Virus record (IMG/VR): IMGVR_UViG_3300025120_013662
Location: 1 to 61,584 of that record
Strand: one strand, 5' to 3'
Length of the DNA: 61,584 bases
Origin: a virus
Positions 56,534-61,584 of the stretch are shown in pieces; the stretch's first letter is position 1, and each line of letters starts with the position of its first letter. A program made the translations under genes and the position numbers. Below the pieces are notes generated by a model. It had not been told where the DNA came from. It saw nothing but the letters and a program-made list of their open reading frames with translations, and ran no database searches.

Positions 56534-56543
56534 AAATTACTTG
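56527..56543. promoter_or_regulatory. Perfect inverted repeat overlapping stop codon and -35 box
   Basis: CAAGTAA-AAA-TTACTTG, a 7-bp perfect palindrome with a 3-base spacer. It includes the TAA of the upstream gene (56531-56533) and its right arm runs into TTGACC (56541-56546). It could be an operator for the promoter below or a weak hairpin; there is no following T run, so a terminator is unlikely. Confidence 0.5.
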
Positions 56544-56568
56544 ACCTAATCAAAACATATGGTATTAT
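56541..56568 (+). promoter_or_regulatory. Sigma70-like promoter
   Basis: TTGACC at 56541-56546 (5/6 to consensus), a 16-base spacer, and TATTAT at 56563-56568 (5/6). It lies 22 nt upstream of ATG 56591, which has its own GGGAGG site. It would let host RNA polymerase transcribe the nucleotidase, primase and tagged-protein genes early, separately from the late block. It is the only convincing -35/-10 pair I found in a gap. Confidence 0.65.
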
Positions 56569-56590
56569 AGTGTTGAAGGGAGGTGCTCCT

Positions 56591-57196
56591 ATGAGTTACC
56601 AAGTCTTTAGCGATATGGATGGTGTCCTCGTCAATTTCGAGGGTGGCGTTCTAAAATTTATGAACCAACGTTTTCAGGAACTAAAAGATCAACCAGATCA
56701 TCCTGATCACAAACTTGCCCGTTCGGCTGCCAAAGAACTCGGCGGCTGGGACGTCGAGATTAACAAGTGGCACATTGCTCGATCTGATCAAGAAAAAAGC
56801 TTAGCCCGCAACTATCGGGTCCGAGACTTTATGTATCGTCTCGTAGAAGATGATGTAAATCTGTGGGCAAACCTTGAGTGGGAGCGTGGCGGCAAAGAGC
56901 TTTGGAATTATATTAAAGATATTCCCGGTTTGGAGATCTTGTCAGCACCGATGGCCGAAGGTTCCAAGATCGGCAAGCGGATGTGGGTTGAGCGAGAACT
57001 GGGTGTCCCAGTTGAAAAAGTCAATCTAGCTGACAGCAAGAAGTCCTATGGAGTTCACAACGGAAAACAAGGACTTTTGATTGACGACCGTGACAAATAT
57101 GTCAACGAGTTCCGTGACGGCGGCGGCATCGCTATTAAACATAATCCAGATGACGTGGATAATACGATTAGACAACTTAAAGAACTAGGGTTTTGA
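56591..57196 (+). CDS. HAD-family 5'(3')-deoxyribonucleotidase-like protein
   Basis: 201 aa from ATG 56591, seven bases after GGGAGG (56578-56583); a GTG at 56570 overlaps the promoter and is unlikely. FSDMDGVLVNF gives the nucleophile and acid/base Asp (D8, D10). LEILSAPM holds the motif II Ser, and GLLIDDRDKYVNEF the motif IV Asp pair. This is the NT5C-like phage group that dephosphorylates dNMPs or related nucleotides. It is the first gene after the sigma70-like promoter. Codons here are richer in GC than in the virion block. Confidence 0.78.
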   Translation: MSYQVFSDMDGVLVNFEGGVLKFMNQRFQELKDQPDHPDHKLARSAAKELGGWDVEINKWHIARSDQEKSLARNYRVRDFMYRLVEDDVNLWANLEWERGGKELWNYIKDIPGLEILSAPMAEGSKIGKRMWVERELGVPVEKVNLADSKKSYGVHNGKQGLLIDDRDKYVNEFRDGGGIAIKHNPDDVDNTIRQLKELGF

Positions 57197-57360
57197 TAGA
57201 GGACAAATTTGAAATCGGTGAACTTGTTTGGTTTACTTTCGACGGTGCTGTACCACGCTTAGGCGTGGTCAGTGCTATCACGAATTATTATCAGGTTCTA
57301 TTTGGTGACGAAAAATATTGGATTCCTCCTCATCACATCTCTAGGCACGACGGACTGTAA
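57193..57360 (+). CDS. Small protein, 55 aa
   Basis: Starts at TTG 57193, overlapping the previous TGA, with ACTAGGG upstream; stops just before the primase TTG. The peptide begins MIEDKFEIGELVWFTFDG and continues with VVSAITNYYQVLFGDEKYW and PPHHISRHDGL. The beta-rich pattern (VWFTFDG, then QVLFGDEKYWI) resembles a small SH3/KOW-like barrel seen in short phage proteins. Full coding of this interval and coupling on both sides support a real gene. Function unknown. Confidence 0.5.
   Translation: MIEDKFEIGELVWFTFDGAVPRLGVVSAITNYYQVLFGDEKYWIPPHHISRHDGL
57252..57269. other. 7-bp stem-loop inside small gene
   Basis: ACCACGC-TTAG-GCGTGGT is a perfect 7-bp stem with a 4-base loop, within the 55-codon gene upstream of primase. 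It could affect mRNA stability or translation of the primase, but may simply reflect codon choice (encodes part of VPRLGVV). Confidence 0.35.
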
Positions 57361-58308
57361 TTGCTTAACGACCCCAACTCGGCGAAGAAGAAAAGAATCC
57401 TTGATGAAATCCTTGGCACACCTCAGCGCCAAGGCAAGGAATATCTTTACTCTTCCCGGTGTTGCGGACACCACAAGCGCAAACTCTCAGTAAACTTTGA
57501 TAAGAACGTCGGTAAGTGTTGGGCTTGTGACTGGCGCACCAAAAATTTACGACGCATTGTAAGGCGCTGGGGTGATATAAGTCACATCCATAGATGGAAG
57601 GATTTTGACGCCGATATAGAGCTAGGCGACCTAGACAACCTCTTTGCGAAGGAAGAGGAAATAAAACAGCGAATTGACCTTCCAAATGAGTTTCAAACGC
57701 TTACGGGTCGCTCTCACCCACCATCTGCAAGAGTTCCCCTAAACTATCTCCGCAAACGTGCCGTTGTAGAGAAAGACGTCCTCTTTTGGAAGATTGGCTA
57801 CTGCGCTTCTGGGGAATACAAAAATAGAATTATTCTTCCATCATTTGACGACGAAGGTTATTGCAACTTTTTTACGTCCCGCACATATGACCCTAACATC
57901 TGGCCTCCGTATATGAACGGACCCGGCAACAAAGACATTATCTTCAACGAACTTCTGATTGATTGGGAGCGAGAGGTCACTTTGGTTGAGGGTGTCTTCG
58001 ACGCCATCGTTGCTGGCGAGAACAGCATCCCGCTCCTCGGCTCAACCCTCAGAGAAGACAGTAGACTTTTCAGGAAGATCGTAAAGAACGACACACCGGT
58101 CCTACTTGGTTTGGACAACGATGCACACAAAAAAGCTATGAAACTTGTGAAAGCGTTGCTGGCTTATGACGTAGAAGTTCGGCTTATGGACACGTCTGGT
58201 TATAAAGATGTTGGCGTGATGCCTCCTGATATATTCGAGGAACGCAAAGAGAAAGCGCCTTTTATTGATTCCGATGCCTATTTATTCAAGATTGCTTTAA
58301 TGGCATGA
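57361..58308 (+). CDS. DNA primase (zinc ribbon + TOPRIM)
   Basis: 315 aa from TTG 57361, directly after the small gene stop. The N-terminal zinc-binding site is C34/C35-x2-H37/H38 with C53-x2-C56, a CHC2-type ribbon. The TOPRIM core has LVEGVFDAIVAGE (E210, D214) and LLGLDNDAH (D252, D254), giving the Glu and DxD metal site. T4 gp61 is 342 aa with a similar order. It makes RNA primers for lagging-strand replication with a phage helicase, which is not in this window. The TTG start and lack of a clear ribosome site suggest coupling to the small gene. Confidence 0.88.
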   Translation: MLNDPNSAKKKRILDEILGTPQRQGKEYLYSSRCCGHHKRKLSVNFDKNVGKCWACDWRTKNLRRIVRRWGDISHIHRWKDFDADIELGDLDNLFAKEEEIKQRIDLPNEFQTLTGRSHPPSARVPLNYLRKRAVVEKDVLFWKIGYCASGEYKNRIILPSFDDEGYCNFFTSRTYDPNIWPPYMNGPGNKDIIFNELLIDWEREVTLVEGVFDAIVAGENSIPLLGSTLREDSRLFRKIVKNDTPVLLGLDNDAHKKAMKLVKALLAYDVEVRLMDTSGYKDVGVMPPDIFEERKEKAPFIDSDAYLFKIALMA

Positions 58309-58317
58309 GGGCACAAA

Positions 58318-58845
58318 ATGAAAGTAACAATTTCTCAACTTCGGGGTATGGTAGAAGAAGCCTTACTTGACGAGAAGAAGAAAAAGAAGAAGAAGAAAAA
58401 AAAGAAGAAGAAAGGCGGCAAGAAAGACGCCTGCTATCATAAAGTGAAATCACGTTATGACGTATGGCCTTCTGCTTACGCTTCCGGTGCTCTTGTAAAA
58501 TGCCGCAAGGTCGGCGCTGCTAACTGGGGCAACAGCAAAAAAGAAGGCGTTGAGGATGACTACCTCCGCCAACTTGTGGAAGAAGAAATCTCAAAACTTA
58601 AAGAAGCCGACAGCGAAGGACTACGCAAATGGTTCGGTCGCAAGGGTGAAAAAGGAAGTAAGAGTGGCTGGGTAGATTGTAACACCTGTCGTAAAGATAA
58701 AAAGACGGGTAAAAAGAAATGCAGTGCCTGCGGTCGTGAAAGCGGCGAATCACGTTCAAAATATCCGAAGTGCCGACCTACACCCTCAGCGTGTAGCAAG
58801 AGCGGTAACTACGGCAAAAAATCTAAGGCAGGTAAAAAAGGATGA
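58318..58845 (+). CDS. Tag-A protein with poly-lysine tract and Cys-rich domain, 175 aa
   Basis: ATG 58318 has GAGGG upstream. Residues 1-19 form tag A (MKVTISQLRGMVEEALLDE). Residues 20-32 are 13 Lys. Residues 43-72 contain KSRYDVWPSAYASGALVKCR and KVGAANWGN, a motif I recall from many phage proteins. Residues 80-95 hold a second tag-like segment (DDYLRQLVEEEISKLKEA). The end carries CNTCRKDKKTGKKKCSACGR, a two-CxxC zinc-ribbon pattern. A basic, DNA-binding internal virion protein is a fair guess, not proven. Confidence 0.65.
   Translation: MKVTISQLRGMVEEALLDEKKKKKKKKKKKKKGGKKDACYHKVKSRYDVWPSAYASGALVKCRKVGAANWGNSKKEGVEDDYLRQLVEEEISKLKEADSEGLRKWFGRKGEKGSKSGWVDCNTCRKDKKTGKKKCSACGRESGESRSKYPKCRPTPSACSKSGNYGKKSKAGKKG
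58375..58413 (+). repeat. Poly-lysine codon tract (13 Lys)
   Basis: Thirteen consecutive AAA/AAG codons encode residues 20-32 of the tag-A protein. The mixed AAG and AAA use suggests selection for the Lys stretch rather than a single-base slippage run. It may bind DNA or slow translation. Confidence 0.9.
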
Positions 58846-59243
58846 GAATCACGAAATCACAACTACGACAGATTATTAAAGAAGAGGTCTCAAGCGTCCT
58901 CAACGAAGAAGAAGAATATTATCACATTGAAGACGCAACCTATGAAGACGGCACGCTTGCCGAAGACGTAGAGTTTTGGGATGATGTCATAGAAGAGGCA
59001 GAGTACCAAGGACGCAAGGTCACTCTCAATAAGCCCATGCAAGGTGATGTAAAAAAATCTAAAGTTTATGTTAAGAACAAAAAGGGAAATGTAGTCAAAG
59101 TAAACTTTGGTGATCCCAACATGAAGATCAAAAAATCAAACCCTGAAGCTCGTAGCAACTTCCGTGCCCGTCATAACTGTGCGGACAAGATGAAAAAAGG
59201 AGATAAGACAACCGCAGGGTATTGGTCTTGTAAAGCATGGTAA
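58842..59243 (+). CDS. Tag-A protein with C-terminal Cys/Trp domain, 133 aa
   Basis: ATG 58842, ATGA overlap. The N-terminus MRITKSQLRQIIKEEVSSVL is the cleanest tag A. After an acidic helix (VLNEEEEYYHIEDATYEDG), a Lys-rich region leads to KSNPEARSNFRARHNCADKM and a final GYWSCKAW. I recall this last domain as recurrent at the C-terminus of phage and metagenomic proteins of unknown role. The two Cys and paired Trp could bind a metal or stack on nucleic acid. The stop overlaps the next gene (TAATG). Confidence 0.62.
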   Translation: MRITKSQLRQIIKEEVSSVLNEEEEYYHIEDATYEDGTLAEDVEFWDDVIEEAEYQGRKVTLNKPMQGDVKKSKVYVKNKKGNVVKVNFGDPNMKIKKSNPEARSNFRARHNCADKMKKGDKTTAGYWSCKAW

Positions 59244-59707
59244 TGAAAAAATTAATGACAGAGTGGAGAAATTTTCTCCAAGAAGAAATGAAAGTTGTTA
59301 TTGGAGCAGTCAAGGATTATGTTTGTCCCCCTGCAACCCAAGATTTAAAACTCAACACTAAAAACCGTGATGCTGCTATTCACGCAGAGCATATCAAATA
59401 TGGTCCTTTGAACGTTGACGAGCCCGGTGATTACTGGGAAAATATAGCAAAGTATTGGAATACAACTGAGGATGCTGCTAAAAAATCACTATGTTCTAAC
59501 TGTACTGCTTTTGATATTTCCCCTCGAATGAAAGAGTGTATGCCCGGTGTAACCTCTGATGAAGACGGAGAACTTGGCTATTGTTGGATGCACCACTTCA
59601 AATGCCATTCAGCCCGTGCTTGTTACACTTGGGCCAAAGGTGGACCAATTGATGAAGATAGTGTATCTCACGAATGGCAATCCAAGAGCCCATTTTCGGA
59701 AGACTAA
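59243..59707 (+). CDS. Tag-B protein with Cys/His-rich domain, 154 aa
   Basis: ATG 59243 shares its first base with the previous TAA. The N-terminus MKKLMTEWRNFLQEE is tag B, found also at 59709, 60305 and 61396. The body has DAAIHAEHIKYGPLNVDEP, then SLCSNCTAFDIS, CMPG, and GYCWMHHFKCHSARACYTWA: six or more Cys with two His, suited to an Fe-S cluster or zinc site. I recall the domain from other phage proteins without a known function. Confidence 0.62.
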   Translation: MKKLMTEWRNFLQEEMKVVIGAVKDYVCPPATQDLKLNTKNRDAAIHAEHIKYGPLNVDEPGDYWENIAKYWNTTEDAAKKSLCSNCTAFDISPRMKECMPGVTSDEDGELGYCWMHHFKCHSARACYTWAKGGPIDEDSVSHEWQSKSPFSED

Positions 59708-59708
59708 T

Positions 59709-60308
59709 ATGAAAAAGCTAATGACCGAGTGGCGGAACTTTCAAAAAGTTCACAAAGTAAACGAGAAGATTTATAAACAATATGCCTCACGTCTCAGTGA
59801 AGACTCACAGGAGGTTTTCTGGAATTTGTCGGAAGACCAAAAAGTATTTGTTGTTGAAGACTGGATAAGCCAAGGACGCCCAGCCCAGCATCTTACAGAA
59901 GAGAAAATTGCTGACCTTGATGCCGAACAAGCATATAGCACAAAAGTTCGTGGCGTCAATGTTATTATCAATTTAAAAGATACTGACCTTGAGGGAACTC
60001 GGCACAGCAAGGAACGCCAGTTCCGTCACGACGAAAAGATTTCTAATAACGCCATCATCCAAGCAGTTGAAATGGCCATCGGCAAAATCATTCAAGATTA
60101 TGCCAACGGCGAACTTGGAAACGATGAACCCTTTCATATTCGTATGGTGGGCAAAGGCAAGGCTCCAGCCCTCAATGTTATAGCCGTTTTAGATATGCGA
60201 AAAGGTCCGGACACCATAAAAGTAATTACTGTTATGCGTAAGGACGATTTCAAAACAGATACATTTGGCGGCGGTGAACAAAAAACCTACACCGTACAAA
60301 CCCGATGA
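59709..60308 (+). CDS. Tag-B protein with RelE/DUF4258-like C-terminal domain, 199 aa
   Basis: ATG 59709 (the open frame extends upstream but overlaps the previous gene). Tag B is MKKLMTEWRNF. Residues 20-70 are helical (QYASRLSEDSQEVFWNLSED). Residues 94-180 read DLEGTRHSKERQFRHDEKIS, then AVEMAIGKIIQDY, FHIRM, LNVIAVLDM and IKVITVMRKDDF, with the His-x3-Arg-x2-Arg and strand order seen in DUF4258/BrnT-like RNase folds. A toxin-like nuclease delivered with the phage DNA is possible. The fold is inferred from pattern only. Confidence 0.6.
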   Translation: MKKLMTEWRNFQKVHKVNEKIYKQYASRLSEDSQEVFWNLSEDQKVFVVEDWISQGRPAQHLTEEKIADLDAEQAYSTKVRGVNVIINLKDTDLEGTRHSKERQFRHDEKISNNAIIQAVEMAIGKIIQDYANGELGNDEPFHIRMVGKGKAPALNVIAVLDMRKGPDTIKVITVMRKDDFKTDTFGGGEQKTYTVQTR

Positions 60309-61093
60309 AAAAAATAATGGAAAACTGGAGACACTTTAAATCTTCAGAAGAGCCAAGAATAAACAAAGGGGTTGTAAGCTTTTATAAATCACCCCTCCCA
60401 GTCGAGTATATTACAGAAGTTTTGGGAGTTCAAGTACCTCTTAACGAATCTTATACAGAATATTCTCAGACTCTTGTAGAGGAGATAATACAAGAGCAGA
60501 TTTTATTTGAGGGTTTTTTTGACTCTATCAAAGATAAAGCAAAAGAATATGGTCAAGGTCTTATGGATCTATTCACAACTTTAAGAAAAATTGTTGGCAA
60601 TAATTATCTTATTACGAAATTTGTTAGACAATTGAAAATGTATGTTGACAACATAAAACAGAACTTTAGCAACTTCATCCAAAAAGCTTTAGACGAAGTT
60701 CCAAGCTTAGGAACAATGATGACAAAGATAAAAAACGCAATACAAAAAGCATTCTCGATTGTCAATAATGCACGAGGCTGGAAGGGTGCCTTGGCATTGT
60801 CAGGTCTAATAGTAATCTTTACTTATATTCAAGATAAGTTTGGCGATGTTATAAAAAATCTAACAAATGTTGAAGAGAACGCTAAACTTTTATATCAATT
60901 TGTAATTGAAAAATTCAATTTAGAATCTGTTTCTAAAAAAATACTGGGCACGATGACTGATATAAAATCTTATCTTGGTATTCTGGGTCCCATAGTAGGT
61001 GGAGTTAAATTTGTCGCTGATGCTTTGGGATCGATTACTAGACCGTTTGTTGAAAAATATGTAGAAGAAGAGCCCATCGATCTTAACACTTAG
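60305..61093 (+). CDS. Tag-B protein with two hydrophobic segments, 262 aa
   Basis: ATGA overlap at 60305. Tag B variant MKKIMENWRHF. Residues 65-150 are amphipathic helix (FFDSIKDKAKEYGQGLMDLF and similar). Residues 159-175 (WKGALALSGLIVIFTYI) and 222-241 (SYLGILGPIVGGVKFVADAL) are hydrophobic, enough for membrane insertion. A protein that is carried in the virion and inserts in the membrane on entry would fit, but other roles (holin-like, internal scaffold) are possible. Confidence 0.58.
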   Translation: MKKIMENWRHFKSSEEPRINKGVVSFYKSPLPVEYITEVLGVQVPLNESYTEYSQTLVEEIIQEQILFEGFFDSIKDKAKEYGQGLMDLFTTLRKIVGNNYLITKFVRQLKMYVDNIKQNFSNFIQKALDEVPSLGTMMTKIKNAIQKAFSIVNNARGWKGALALSGLIVIFTYIQDKFGDVIKNLTNVEENAKLLYQFVIEKFNLESVSKKILGTMTDIKSYLGILGPIVGGVKFVADALGSITRPFVEKYVEEEPIDLNT

Positions 61094-61105
61094 GAGAAGA
61101 ATAAA

Positions 61106-61399
61106 ATGAAAATTACAAAAGAATATTTGAGAGGTTTGATAAACGAAGAGGTAGAAACTCAACAGCAGCAGGCTAATAAACCCAAACCCGCCGCTCAACA
61201 AGCGGATGTTGAAAAAGTAAAAACTCGACTTGGTGCCGTATCTGGTCTTGAAGATCTATTGGATAAAGTAAATAGCCGAGTAGAGTTTGAGGAATTCCTC
61301 AGAGAGGTTATTAAGCTTGGAACTAAAAATGTTAAATCTCAAGATATTTTGACATCACTCAGGAATGTTTTTGCTGCTCTAAGTAAAGAACTTAAATGA
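61106..61399 (+). CDS. Tag-A protein, 97 aa, helical body
   Basis: ATG 61106 with AGGAG at 61093. Tag A is MKITKEYLRGLINEEVETQ. A Gln/Pro/Ala-rich linker (QQQQANKPKPAAQQADVEK) leads to an alpha-helical domain of about 60 residues (LGAVSGLEDLLDKVNSRVEF and LREVIKLGTKNVKSQDILTS). No known motif. Its stop overlaps the next tag-B gene. Confidence 0.6.
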   Translation: MKITKEYLRGLINEEVETQQQQANKPKPAAQQADVEKVKTRLGAVSGLEDLLDKVNSRVEFEEFLREVIKLGTKNVKSQDILTSLRNVFAALSKELK

Positions 61400-61584
61400 A
61401 AAAGTTGATGACCGAGTGGCGCAACTTTCTCCACGAGGGGAAATACGAAGCAGCCACAACAGAATTGACCCGCAAGGTAATACCTCACGTCAAATATATT
61501 ATTGACGAGGTTATTCCTAGCGATAATGTCCAGAACTCACGCAAGGACTTGATTCTCGTAATCGGCAAGAAATATGAAACAGGT
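61396..61584 (+). CDS. Tag-B protein, 3'-truncated by window edge
   Basis: ATG 61396 in an ATGA overlap; open to the last base (63 codons). Tag B is MKKLMTEWRNFLHEG. The visible body (TELTRKVIPHVKYIIDEVIP, then SRKDLILVIGKKYE) has alternating strands and helix but no motif yet. It shows that the tagged series continues beyond the window. Confidence 0.65.
   Translation, partial: MKKLMTEWRNFLHEGKYEAATTELTRKVIPHVKYIIDEVIPSDNVQNSRKDLILVIGKKYETG

Noticed and set aside
1-61584. CRISPR array, insertion sequence or integrase
   Set aside because: No spaced direct repeats, transposase DDE motif or tyrosine recombinase motif was seen on either strand.

Overview
This window is best read as part of the genome of a large, AT-rich, T4-like myovirus (tailed phage with a contractile tail), not a bacterial chromosome. 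All convincing genes lie on the + strand, are packed with 1-30 nt gaps or short start/stop overlaps, and include a gp55-type late sigma factor, gp25- and gp6-type baseplate wedge proteins, an M23 tail hydrolase, several very large virion proteins, a RuvC-fold nuclease and a DnaG/gp61-type primase. The host cannot be named from the sequence. The heptose and 3,6-dideoxyhexose genes point to a Gram-negative host, and the virion proteins recall those of marine T4-like phages (from memory, not searched).

Layout. (1) 1-591: 3' part of a PD-(D/E)XK nuclease with a C-terminal Cys cluster. (2) 603-19392: an island of about 23 carbohydrate genes. It holds GT4-type glycosyltransferases, a GT4-GT2 fusion, a CgeB-like transferase, three paralogous GT-A proteins, extended SDR epimerases, a short UDP-sugar dehydrogenase, a B12-binding radical SAM enzyme, a minimal split TPP enzyme, Gmd, an Fcl/ColC-like reductase, a ColD-like PLP dehydratase with His in place of Lys, a heptose kinase and nucleotidyltransferase encoded separately, a small HAD protein, a cupin and a methyltransferase. 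(3) 19396-21167: small phage genes and the late sigma factor. (4) 21164-55486: virion and baseplate block, from an M23 hub protein and spike-like protein through gp25 and gp6 homologues to giant proteins of 1813, 3755, 1564 and 903 aa and three smaller tail-type proteins. (5) 55499-61584: RuvC-like nuclease, deoxyribonucleotidase-like HAD protein, primase, and eight small proteins that share one of two short N-terminal tags but have unrelated bodies.

How the parts may work together. Gmd makes GDP-4-keto-6-deoxymannose. The ColD-like enzyme would remove the 3-hydroxyl and the Fcl/ColC-like enzyme would epimerise and reduce, giving a GDP-3,6-dideoxyhexose such as GDP-L-colitose; this is a pathway inference from family membership and gene order. 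The TPP pair and the B12 radical SAM enzyme could add further unusual modifications. The island has many glycosyltransferases but no flippase, polymerase or lipid-carrier initiating transferase, so its glycan may go on a soluble acceptor (virion protein or DNA) or onto existing host glycolipid.

The most novel-looking signal at the right end is the pair of N-terminal tags: tag A resembles MKITKxxLRxxIxEE and tag B is MKKLMTEWRNF. By analogy with T4 capsid-targeting sequences I infer that they direct cargo proteins into the virion; the sequence does not prove this. No tRNA, CRISPR array, insertion sequence or attachment site was recognised, and no gene-free stretch exceeds 90 bases.
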